A stretch of 64,000 nt of DNA from contig JACEEZ010007192.1 in assembly GCA_016584305.1 (NCBI GenBank), positions 1 through 64,000 of the forward strand, read 5' to 3'. Origin of the DNA: Chionoecetes opilio. Lineage: Eukaryota > Arthropoda > Malacostraca > Decapoda > Majidae. Below the pieces are notes generated by a model, which saw only the letters and a list, made by a program, of their open reading frames with translations, was not told the origin of the DNA and made no database searches. Shown piece after piece: positions 43,681-54,893 of the stretch. The translations under genes and the position numbers were made by a program. How positions within the stretch are numbered: position 1 is the stretch's first letter; each line of letters opens with the position of its first letter.

Positions 43681-45062
43681 ACACAGCAACCCCTTACACA
43701 CAAAAACCCCTTACACACATCAACCCCCTTACACACAACAACCCCTTACACACAACAACCTCTTACACACAAAAAACCCTTATACACAACCCCTTACACA
43801 CAACAACCCCTTATACACACAACAACCCTTTACACACAACAACCCCTTATGCACAACAACCCCTTACACACAACAACCCCTTACACACAACGGTGTATCT
43901 CCAATGCCCGCGCGGGCCCCATGCGGCCGCCTACGGCAATATAAGTAACTTTAGGGGGTTATAGTGAGGTTAGGTTAGTAACTTTTGGGGGTTTATGGTA
44001 GAGTTAGGTTAGTAACTTTTAGGGATTATAGTGAGGTTAGGTTAGTAACTTTTAGGGTTATAGTGAGGTTAGGTTAGTAACTTTTAGGGGGTTATAGTGA
44101 GGTTAGGTTAGTAACTTATAGTGAGGTTAGGTTAGTAACTTTTAGGGGTTATAGTGAGGTTAGGTTAGTAACTTATAGTGAGGTTAGGGTAGTAACTTTT
44201 AGGGGGTTATAGTGAGGTTAGGTTAGTAATTTTTAGGGGTTATAGTGAGGTTAGGTTAGTAACTTATGACATATCTTATGTTTAACATATAGTTATATAT
44301 GTTAAACAGAACGTACAATAAACACATACGTATAACAATAGTTTGCTCCGCGCGACTGCCCTCTATATGTGGATCATACGGGCGGCCGCATGGGGACGGC
44401 GGCCGCATAGGGTGGTGACCCACACAACAACACCCTTACACACAACAACCCCTTACACACAACAACCCTTACACACAACAACCCTTTACACACAAACAAC
44501 CCTTACAAAACAACAACCCCTTACACACAACAACCCCTTACACACAACAACCCCTTACACACAACAACCCCTTACACACAAAAAACCCTTTACCCCACAA
44601 CAACCCCTTACACACAACAACCCCTTACACACAACAACCCTTACACACAACAACCCCTTACACACAACAACCTTTACACACAACAACCCCTTACACACAA
44701 CAACCCCTTACACACAAAAAACCCCTTACACACAACAACCCTTACACACAACAACCCTTTACACACAACAACCCCTTACACACAACAACCCTTTACACAC
44801 AACAACCCCTTACACACAACAACCCTTACACACAACAACCCCTTACACACAACAACCCCTTACACACAACAACCCTTTACACACAAACAAACCCTTACAC
44901 ACAAACAACCCTTTACACACAACAACCCCTTACACACAACAACCCCTTTACACACAACAACCCTTACATACAACAACCCCTTACACACAACAATTGGGGA
45001 TAGTGATGGTGGTGACACACAGCAACACAACAGCATCCGGTGAGTGTGTGTGTGTGTGTGTG

Positions 45063-45136
<74 letters not shown>

Positions 45137-45140
45137 TGAG
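43655..45140. repeat. Minisatellites inside the TTAA element
   Basis: Three kinds of tandem repeat. A 16-17 bp CTTACACACAACAACCC unit fills 43655-43890 and 44415-44995. Between them, 43935-44270 holds about nine copies of a roughly 30-37 bp unit, AGTAACTTTTAGGG(G)GTTATAGTGAGGTTAGGTT, which is the inverse of the CCTAA repeat at 8.5 kb. A (TG)n tract covers 45043-45137. GC-rich GCGGCCGC stretches bound the middle array on both sides (43922 and 44383-44405). Confidence 0.85.
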
Positions 45141-45626
45141 TGTATCACTACAAATCCTTGCCAATTTCAACTTCCCGTTCCAATCTGCCCTAGTCCGCCG
45201 CACTAATCTTTTCAACACATTTAACGTTGTCGTATCAGTCGGAAACGTGTGCAAACTTTTCTAGAAAGGCACAGCTGTCTTGCTGCACCCATAAAGGATG
45301 CATGCATGTGGCATATCGCAAAAAAAATCTATCAGAAACACCCAAAAATCTTCAAGTACTATATTTATCTCTTGTGTTTACGTGCTTCTGATCAGCGCGG
45401 GGAGAGGACCCTCTTCCCCCTCTTACGTCACCGAGCCGTGGCGCATCGTCTGCCATTTGCCAGCAGCGTTTTCGAAGCTGGGGGAATTTACAGATTTTGA
45501 TTGCGGATTATTAAAAAACGGCTGACTGGATGCAAAAAGTGACAACATATGTTGACACACTCGATAAGGCTATACTCTAACTACATCAAATCAGGAATGA
45601 TGAAATGGTCTGGACGATTACTTTAA

Positions 45627-46168
45627 GAGGCTTCTGGGGCTACCCAGGTGGTGCAGCTCGTCCCTGGCTTTCGCTAGGAACGGGGTGAACAATCTGGATG
45701 TGATCCGTCGACACTCCGTGTTCAGCTTAAGGAGTAGGGTGGAGCTCTCTGCGAACTCCATCATCACCTCGTCAGGCAGAGGTCGGCCTATGTATGTGGA
45801 CCTATACAACAGCGGTGGCTGGGCCTGCTGTTTGTACAGAATGTGGGTAGCACAGCTGCACAAGTATACCCTATGTACTATATGCACTTTGGTACTAAGT
45901 GCTCTAATGTACTCATTGCCATGTGTCTTTATTATGTATTTTTTGCTCTAGTACTTAAGTTAACTCTTTGTCTTGTTGTTGCTTTTTTGCCTGTATCCCT
46001 CCGGGTGATATTACAATTTTTTATTATTATTATTATTATTATTGTTATTATAGAGGTATATAGCTATTATCAATTATTTGCTTTAGTACTTAAGTCATTC
46101 CCTCGTCCATATATTATGCTTTTTTCTTTGTATGCCTTCGGGTGAGAATAAAATTATTATTATTATTA

Positions 46169-46199
<31 letters not shown>

Positions 46200-46205
46200 T
46201 TTAAA
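45627..46205 (+). pseudogene. LINE, part 2: C-terminus and 3' tail
   Basis: Continues the LINE from 43251. The frame reads RLLGLPRWCSSSLAFARNG, NNLDVIRRHSVFSLRSRVEL and SANSIIT, then in a shifted frame SAYVCGPIQQRWLGLLF, the usual C-terminal region after the reverse transcriptase. The 3' untranslated region carries two tandem tails, each TACTTAAGTT...CCTCCGGGTGA or CCTTCGGGTGAGAATAAAA followed by (TTA)n (46017-46044 and 46155-46200), as if the LINE end had been copied twice. Confidence 0.8.
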
Positions 46206-46449
46206 GGGCCCATTGCCCATTGAGTCGTAACCATTGTATGGACTTTATGCAAAAATAAGAGGTAGGCAAATGTAGCGTATATGACGGCCTATTGCTAAAT
46301 TACATTTGAAAGACAAATAAATAAATTAATATTCCCTACTTAATATAAAACTGAATTCCTTCAATGGAGTTCAATTAATCTAACAAGTATATTATTGAAT
46401 ATACACAAACACGCATTCATAAATACGTTCTAAAAATACTCATAACATA

Positions 46450-46453
46450 CTCA

Positions 46454-46509
<56 letters not shown>

Positions 46510-46514
46510 GAGAG

Positions 46515-46576
<62 letters not shown>

Positions 46577-46582
46577 AAAAAA
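46450..46582. repeat. (CA)n-(GA)n compound microsatellite
   Basis: About 12 CA followed by about 50 interrupted GA repeats and an A-run. In unit 2 the same tract (53127-53263) is uninterrupted and of similar length. Confidence 0.9.
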
Positions 46583-47124
46583 GGTTGCAAGTGTGGCGTT
46601 GAGTGTGATGCTAGATAATAATCAGTCGTGTGTGTGTACGTTATACTTCTCCCCCCCCCCCACACACACACATATATGAGTCATGTGATAATTGATGGTT
46701 GAGGCAGCAGCGCCCCAAAACGATGCCACTGAGAGATGCGCGAGGTAATCAGCTCCGGGTCACTATCAAACTTTAATTCTAAGTTATATTGGTTTCTAGT
46801 TGTTTAATTTTCAAACATATATTGATCTATCCGTAAAAGGTACACTTGAGTGGTCAGCGGGCAAACAGTAACTTTGTCACAAGTCACACAGTCATGTAAG
46901 TCACAGAGTACTAGAGGAAGATGAACTAAGGATCATTCCTTATTTTCAAATCTGGACGTGGGTTCTACTGCCTCTTGTTGTACCTTGAGACGTGCATCCA
47001 TTGCCTGATGTCGCAGTGCTCAGAATTGTGACCCAAGAACAATAACTGGAGACCGACGCTACGACATATTTGATCAAACTGGCCTGATATGATAGTAAAT
47101 GAACAATACCATTTGTGAAGATCC

Positions 47125-47165
47125 TTAAATATATATAAAATATATATATATATAATATATATATA

Positions 47166-47233
<68 letters not shown>

Positions 47234-47242
47234 ATATATGTA
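47125..47242. repeat. (TA)n microsatellite
   Basis: Long TA tract with ATTA interruptions; counterpart in unit 2 at 53811-53922. Confidence 0.9.
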
Positions 47243-47529
47243 TACACTACTGGTACTTCTATGACAACACTCACACACACGTACATGAACTCTCTAAGAT
47301 TCTACAAAACCACTGTATTTCGTATCAAAATGCAACACACTTAACATGAAAAAGTGTGACTTTCAAAGGAATTTGCAGCCTTGTGGTGAAAAAGAAAACA
47401 CAAGCCAGCACTCAGCACAGCAAAGGCATCTGGCATCCACATAAGCAATGCGTGGCTGCGGTGTGAGGTGCTGGCCACTCCCTGCACCACCCGCCCCACA
47501 CCACCCTGGCCACGACAGTACGTGAAGCC

Positions 47530-50412
47530 ATGGCCAGCGAGGTGGCAGGATTCACCCCTGAACATGAGGTGCAAGGATCAAAGCGATCCAGAATACTTTG
47601 TAGTGAGTAATTTTATTTTTTGTGATCGTGTGGCCATCGTGTGCCGAGGTGCGGAGGGCTGCGCTGCGTCAAGGCTTAAGGCTATACTAATGTTAAGGCG
47701 ACGTCGCTGAAAACTGATCTCCCGTCTGTTGTGTGATGATGACGCAGATTACTGAAGATGCTGCAGAGCGTTTTTGTCTATGTGGGTACGATTACCTTCC
47801 TGCAGGACGCCCCTCATTGTTGCAGAACTGTAAGGGAAGGACACTGTTTTGCTCGCTCCTTCAGTAGCTGTGTTGCATCCAAGGATAGTATACATACACC
47901 ATCCTTGGAGCATCAGATATATGTTTGTTAAAAGGAAAAGGTCCGGGCTTACATGTTTTGAGTGCAGAGTAATACTAAAAAAAGGAAGTGTTTCAAGAGT
48001 GTTAGCGGGTGTGAGGTGTTCCAAATCTGTGTTGTGGGGTTGCCTACAGAGCGTGTGCTATAGCAGAGAGTTTGTACATTAGAAAGATAATAATTATGCT
48101 CACTTATAACCCCAACAACTGCAAGACTAGGAGGAATGCGACTATACATCTATGATACGCTATCTTCCTTCTATGTTCACTACTATACTACTACTACTAC
48201 TACTAAATATACTACTACTACTACTACTTTCTACTGCTACTAATTTCCTCATCCTTATCTCCTATCAATAAAACCTTGAGTGAAAATACTAGCAACGATG
48301 ATAATGATAATGAAAAGAATAAGAACCGCATAATACCAATGTTTACAGTTTCAGTAGTAGTAGTGTAGTAGAAATGGTAGTAGTAATAATGATAAAGTTG
48401 ATAGAAGAATGGTAATAGTAATGATGATGATGATGATAAAAATGATAGTAAAAGTACTAACAATAATGATAATGATAATAATGCTAGTAGAAGTAATAAT
48501 AACGATTATATAATCATGATAATAATGATAACAGCACCAATATCGCGTAGATTTTGTAGGACTAATGGTAATCCTGGTTGGTACAGTCATACTGTGTGTG
48601 ACGGCCATCACCCCTTTTAGGACTCGCTATCGCCGTGACCTTGGTCATCACCTATGCTCTGTTGCCCCTGGTAAGTCCCGCCTGCCTGGTAAATATGGTG
48701 AGTAGTTTTTTTGCGTGCGATCACATCTGCCTTTCTCCCCACACGTTCACAATTATTCACATTAGAATGTAAGCTTGACAGGCACCATTCATCTCGTTCC
48801 ATTATTACTCCCTCGGTAAAGAAAATGTATATATTTACAGACACTACACACACAAAAAAAGATAAATTGTAAGAAGGGGACAGAAAGAGAAAAAAACGAC
48901 CAGCCTCAATATCGGAAGCTAAGCGATGTGCACAGCGAGCGACAGTGAATGAGGCTGACATTAACTATTGTATCCAAGCCAAATCATTCTTAACTGACCT
49001 GATATCAAATAACACCGTAAAATAACCTCGTATAATATGGTATAGATAAATGTGTAGGTAATCGCAGCTCTTCCCCGCTGCTAACACGTGACATATGACG
49101 TAACTGTTTGATAGGGAGTTAATGGCTCTTGTGTTTAGTGGCTGGGTTTAAAAGGGTTAGTTAGGCTGGCTTACCATTAGTTAATCTGCCGTCCCTCTGT
49201 CTCTCACTGGGAGGGCATATTACCGCGAGCTATTGTTATACGGATCAGAAGAAAAAAAAGCTGTTAAATATTGAGTATCTTTGAAGCTGTCTGGAGTTTT
49301 ATAAGGATCTGAAGTGTTATTTTCCTTCTTTATTTTTTAAGGTTACCTGATGTTGCACCTTCTCGTGAACCACTCCTACTTGGAAGGATAACTGGCGATG
49401 TCCCTCCCCTGAACCACTCCTACTTGTGAAGGATAACTGGCGATGTCCTCCCCTGAACCACTCTTACTGGTGAAGGATAACTGGCCCCCCCCTGAACCAC
49501 TCTTACTTGTGAGGGATACCAGGCGATGTCCCTCCTTGAACCACTCTTATTTGTGAAGGATAATGGCGATGTCCCTCCTTGAACCACTCTTATTTGTGAA
49601 GGATAACTGGCGATGTCCCTCCCCTGAACCACTCTTATTGTGAAGGATAACTGGCGATGTCCCTCCCTGAACCACTCTTATTTGTGAAGGAAAACAGGTG
49701 CTGTCCCTCCCCTGAACCACTCTTACACAGAAACTTTAAGTGGTGGCGCCTTTTCTATCTTCCGCAGGCCTCCTCGTGTATCCAGATAACGTTGTTTATC
49801 TGGAAGGCGGGTTGGGCGAGAACGCTGGCAAAAAAATACTATGTGCAAGCGATGAACGTCTTCATCGACAGTAAGTTCTAGTTTATTTCTTGATGTTTTT
49901 TAAAGTTCATGTTTTTTGGAATGATGAAGGAATAAGAAATAATGAAGACATGTGCATATATAACTATCTCTCTTCATTGGTCTTTGCAATGAACTAACAA
50001 CAAATATAAATTTTGTTTGTAGAATCTACTAAATTTTGCATCAGTTCTTTAGTGCTCGTGTGCCGTCAGTGCAGAGTCCAGCCTGATGAATATAGTTTCA
50101 CGATATTTTATCCTTCAAGACAGGACTGTCCCTTCAGAATCTACTCTCGACCATCGCATGGAAATGTGTGGTAAACCTAGTATCATAAAACATGTGAATA
50201 AGCCCTCCACATGACACGAACCTCATTTCTTCTTCCCAGCCCGTGAGCGCAGCAGCTCAGCTAACCTGCGTCCTGCTCGCTCTCTGATGGCCTAAAAAAC
50301 CAATATGACTGCATCTTCGACCCGGGCGTGGGTGTATGATGTCTGCAGTGCACAGAAAGACGATTGGGGCTACAGGCTTAACAGTCCCTGCTTCCTCCTT
50401 GTCTTCAACGAG
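47530..50412 (+). CDS. Na+/K+-ATPase beta-subunit-like gene, unit 1 exons 1-4
   Basis: Exons at about 47530-47602, 48560-48670, 49768-49870 and 50240-50412, the same as in unit 2, where the gene is described in full. This copy has more frame errors: exon 2 reads ACCCCTTTTAGG where unit 2 has ACCCTTGTAGG and lacks a C near its end; exon 3 has an extra A (AAAAAATAC); exon 4 reads CGTCCTGC for CGTTCCTGC, has CTAAAAAACC, and has CCCGGGCGTGG for CCCGACGTGG. As written it cannot be translated through. Whether it is a decayed duplicate or a poorly corrected assembly copy cannot be told from the sequence. Confidence 0.55.
49365..49740. repeat. 45-bp intronic minisatellite, unit 1
   Basis: About eight copies of a 45-bp unit built on GAACCACTCTTATTTGTGAAG and GATAACTGGCGATGTCCCTC, ending about 30 bp before the acceptor of exon 3. 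Because 45 is a multiple of three, frames stay open through it. Confidence 0.85.
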
Positions 50413-52021
50413 GTATAGTTTTTGGAGATGCAGGCTGAGTTATAAAATGGAGGGAGTGGTGGAGATAAAGAGTGAAGTAAAGTCATATTTGGTCATATTT
50501 GTGGTGCTCAGCACAAACTCCATCACTGGCCACGTTGTGCGGTATAGCAATGGGTCACAGCGGGGTGTTGAGGCGCCATGCCAGAACAATAGAGTGAATA
50601 ATGTGATAGTAATGTGGGTATTGTTATGGTGATGTGCGTGTGGTTATGAAATACCAAATGTCAATATTACTGGAAGTGGAATTGCCTCCACTGGTTGTGA
50701 ACAAATCAATCCACCATAGTTAATGGCGTCATGCGTGCAGGGCTTGCTGTCCTGTGTGCCCGACCCGACCCGACGGCGGCGGCGGCGACGGTAACAGTCC
50801 AAATGTGGGTCATGGAGGAAGAACAGAACATAATAAAATAGAAAAGATATAGAGAGTGGAAGATGGGATAGGGGGTAAGTAGTAGGGGGGGGGGAGTGAA
50901 GAGAAGATAATTTTAGTATTAGAGAAAGACACAAAGGCTTCACTGTGTGCCGTGAGGGCGAGGACACCGCGGAAAGGAGGATATCGAGACGGGACGAGCA
51001 ATAGCGTTCATAGAGGCGAGGGTTGGGAGACACGTTTAGGACACGGTGGGTTGTGACCCGCCTTGAAGGTGGCTGCTCGTCCACCACCTCATCCCTGCCC
51101 CTCAGTGCTGTGCCAGACACTGCTGTTCGGTCACCTCAAAACGGTGAGGGCGGACCCATGGCTCACCCAGGATCCAGCGCAGACCTCATGATAATCCCCC
51201 ACTCGTCCTGACGCTGACCCCTCGTCCTCGGCCCTCACCGTGTGGGGTTGAGCGCAGAGAGACACGTGTTGCTCGAGCTGGCGTCCCAAGAGTTGTGACA
51301 TTTCCTAGTGAGTTCAGCTTCAGTCCGCCGGGGAAAGGGTGCAGAGAATTTGGGCTATCGAAAAAAAGTTATATAGCACCTCCCAAAAAAATATGAGCGA
51401 CGCGTCGAAATGGTGTGTGAGAAGTTGAGAACCGAAAATGAAAAATACATGTAGCCAAAGTATGCAGTATGTGTTACGATATGTGGTACCGACTGGCTAT
51501 GGAGCGTCGCGACACTCAAATGATTAATGCAAAGACTATAAATGTTTCTTGTTCAGTTGAGACTACTGCTAAACGCATTAGACGATGTGATGAGTTGCAA
51601 CTTGCAGTACAGCTTGGATAAACATCAGTCTAGACTCTATGGCGTGATGGAAAAAACGGGTGGATATTATTGCGTTGTTTGTTCATAGAAAGATGTGATG
51701 AAGTACTACCCTTGGCCTGACGTGCACGCTTGTTGTCATTCACATCAAGGTGGACAAGACACGTGTGGTTTACGTTGGTTATATCATACACATACATCAA
51801 ACATGACTGTTGTTTGTACACGGCGACCAAAGAGTTTAAGCTAGCATGTTGTACTGGAAGCCTTAATCTGGTGACAACGATGCCAATGAATGACTACAAC
51901 GGATCCACGTAGTCTTAACAGTGATTTAATTACAGCAACAACGATACATCGGGCGTATGAAACCCCACGAATCCATTGATGATATTGTGATATACAGGGC
52001 AGGAAGCTCGCCAAGTGGTGA
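50413..52021. other. Region after exon 4, no further exon identified (unit 1)
   Basis: Later exons of a beta subunit should follow the donor at 50413, but I found none. A (CGG)-rich tract (50765-50790) and a G-run (50885-50893) are present. Open frames around 50644-51120 on the minus strand and 51023-51211 on the plus strand have no recognised motif. Confidence 0.35.
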
Positions 52022-52074
52022 CGGGAAAAATATCCATTTTTGAATTTGGTATTGGGCACTCAATTCGACTTATT

Positions 52075-52299
52075 GCTTCTGACAGGCGGGAGGGGCTTCC
52101 TCTCTACGTCACCGAGCCGTGCGCATCGTCTGCCAGTGCCAGCAGCGTTTTCGAAGCTCGGGAATTTACAGATTTGATTGCGGATATAAAAAACGGCTGA
52201 CTGGATGCAAAAAGTGACAACATATTGTTGACACACTCGATAATGGCTATACTCTAACTACATCAAATCAGGAATGATGAAATGGTCTGGACGATTACT
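52075..52299 (+). mobile_element. TTAA element right end, copy 7 (duplicated)
   Basis: Duplicate of the right part of copy 6: GACGTCACC-like TACGTCACCGAGCCGTG, AAAAACGGCTGACTGGATGC and GGTCTGGACGATTACT before TTAA (52300-52303). The rest of the element is absent because the duplication unit starts inside it. Confidence 0.8.
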
Positions 52300-52303
52300 T
52301 TAA

Positions 52304-52830
52304 GAGGCTTCTGGGGCTACCCAGGTGGTGCAGCTCGTCCCTGGCTTTCGCTAGGAACGGGGTGAACAATCTGGATGTGATCCGTCGACACTCCGTGTTC
52401 AGCTTAAGGAGTAGGGTGGAGCTCTCTGCGAACTCCATCATCACCTCCGTCAGGCAGAGGTCGGCCTATGTATGTGGACCTATACAACAGCGGTGGCTGG
52501 GCCTGCTGTTTGTACAGAATGTGGGGTAGCACAGCTGCACAAGTATACCCTATGTACTATATGCACTTTGGTACTAAGTGCTCTAATGTACTCATGCCAT
52601 GTGTCTTTATTATGTATTTTTTGCTCTAGTACTTAAGTTAACTCTTTGTCTTGTTGTTGCTTTTTTGCCTGTATGCCTCCGGGTGATATTACAATTATTA
52701 TTATTATTATTATTATTATTGTTATTATAGAGGTATATAGCTATTATCAATTATTTGCTTTAGTACTTAAGTTCATTCCCTCGTCCATATATTATGCTTT
52801 TTTTCTTGTATGCCTTCGGGTGAGAATAAA

Positions 52831-52883
<53 letters not shown>

Positions 52884-52885
52884 GG
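52304..52885 (+). pseudogene. LINE C-terminus and 3' tail, duplicated copy
   Basis: Copy of 45627-46205. RLLGLPRWCSSSLAFARNG and the following blocks are intact; unit 2 has CTCCGTCAGGCAG where unit 1 lacks a base, so here SIITSVRQRSAYVCG reads in one frame. The two (TTA)n tails have different lengths from those of unit 1. Confidence 0.8.
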
Positions 52886-53126
52886 CCATTGCCCATTGAG
52901 TCGTAACCATTGTATGGACTTTATGCAAAAATAAGAGGTAGGCAAATGTAGCGTATATGACGGCCTATTGCTAAATTACATTTGAAAGACAAATAAATAA
53001 ATTAATATTCCCTACTTAATATAAAACTGAATTCCTTCAATGGAGTTCAATTAATCTAACAAGTATATTATTGAATATACACAAACACGCATTCATAAAT
53101 ACGTTCTAAAAATACTCATACATACT

Positions 53127-53265
<139 letters not shown>

Positions 53266-53809
53266 TTGCAAGTGTGGCGTTGAGTGTGATGCTAGATAAT
53301 AATCAGTCGTGTGTGTGTACGTATACTTCTCCCCCCCCCCCACACACACACATATATGAGTCATGTGATAATTGATGGTTGAGGCAGCAGCGCCCCAAAA
53401 CGATGCCACTGAGAGATGCGCGAGGTTAATCAGCTCCGGGTCACTATCAAACTTTAATTCTAAGTTATATTTGGTTTCTAGTTGTTTAATTTTCAAACAT
53501 ATATTGATCTATCCGTAAAAGGTACACTTGAGTGGTCAGCGGGCAAACAGTAACTTTGTCACAAGTCACACAGTCATGTAAGTCACAGAGTACTAGAGGA
53601 AGATGAACTAAGGATCATTCCTTATTTTCAAATCTGGACCGTGGGTTCTACTGCCTCTTGTTGTACCTTGAGACGTGCATCCATTGCCTGATGTCGCAGT
53701 GCTCAGAATTGTGCCTAAGAACAATAACTGGAGACGACGCTACGACATATTTGATCAAAACTGGCCTGATATGATAGTAAATGAACAATACCATTTGTGA
53801 AGATCCTTA

Positions 53810-53922
<113 letters not shown>

Positions 53923-54210
53923 TATACACTACTGGTACTTCTATGACAACACTCACACACACGTACATGAACTCTCTAAGATTCTACAAAACCACTGTAT
54001 TTCGTATCAAAATGCAACACACTTAACATGAAAAAGTGTGACTTTCAAAGGAATTTGCAGCCTTGTGGTGAAAAAGAAACACAAGCCAGCACTCAGCACA
54101 GCAAAGGCATCTGGCATCCACATAAGCAATGCGTGGCTGCGGTGTGAGGTGCTGGCCACTCCCTGCACCACCCGCCCCACACCACCCTGGCCACGACAGT
54201 ACGTGAAGCC

Positions 54211-54862
54211 ATGGCCAGCGAGGTGGCAGGATTCACCCCTGAACATGAGGTGCAAGGATCAAAGCGATCCAGAATACTTTGTAGTGAGTAATTTTATTTT
54301 ATGTGATCGTGTGGCCATCGTGTGCCGAGGTGCGGAGGGCTGCGCTGCGTCAAGGCTTAAGGCTATACTAATGTTAAGGCGACGTCGCTGAAACTGATCT
54401 CCCGTCTGTTGTGTGATGATGACGCAGATTACTGAAGATGCTGCAGAGCGTTGTGTCTATGTGGGTACGATTACCTTCCTGCAGGGACGCCCCTCATTGT
54501 TGCAGAACTGTAAGGGAAGGACACTGTTTTGCTCGCTCCTTCAGTAGCTGTGTTGCATCCAAGGATAGTATACATACACCATCCTTGGATGCATCAGATA
54601 TATTGTTTGTTAAAAGGAAAAGGTCCGGGCTTACATGTCTTTGAGTGCAGAGTAATACTAAAAAAAGGAAGTGTTTCAAGAGTGTTAGCGGGTGTTGAGG
54701 TGTTCCAAATCTGTGTTGTGGGGTTGCCTACAGAGCGTGTGCTATAGCAGAGAGTTTGTACATTAGCAAGATAATAATTATGCTCACTTATAACCCCAAC
54801 AACTGCAAGACTAGGAGGAATGCGACTATTACATCTATGATACGCTATCTTCCTTCTATGTT

Positions 54863-54893
<31 letters not shown>

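Larger units (their letters stand above)
43252..45622 (+). mobile_element. TTAA element, long copy 6, inserted in the LINE
   Basis: Starts ATTAATCGTTCAGACCC and ends GGTCTGGACGATTACT, flanked by TTAA at 43248-43251 and 45623-45626. Removing it with one TTAA joins the LINE codons for NDILK to RLLGLPRW, which proves the TTAA target duplication. The interior is mostly minisatellite with one short acidic reading frame. TTAA-precise insertion is the rule for piggyBac and Kolobok transposons. At 2371 bp it is the longest copy in the window, but no transposase is recognisable. Confidence 0.88.
45384..52021. repeat. 6.6-kb tandem duplication, unit 1
   Basis: Matches 52075-58703 base for base except for many one-base indels, different microsatellite lengths and a few substitutions. 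The unit starts inside the right part of the TTAA element, includes the LINE 3' end and four exons of the sodium-pump beta-like gene, and stops at CTCGCCAAGTGGTGA. A 53-bp segment (52022-52074) separates the units. Confidence 0.9.

Noticed and set aside
44343..45206. 287-codon Thr/His/Asn-rich frame
   Set aside because: It follows the CTTACACACAACAACCC minisatellite and the (TG)n tract; composition is dictated by the repeat.
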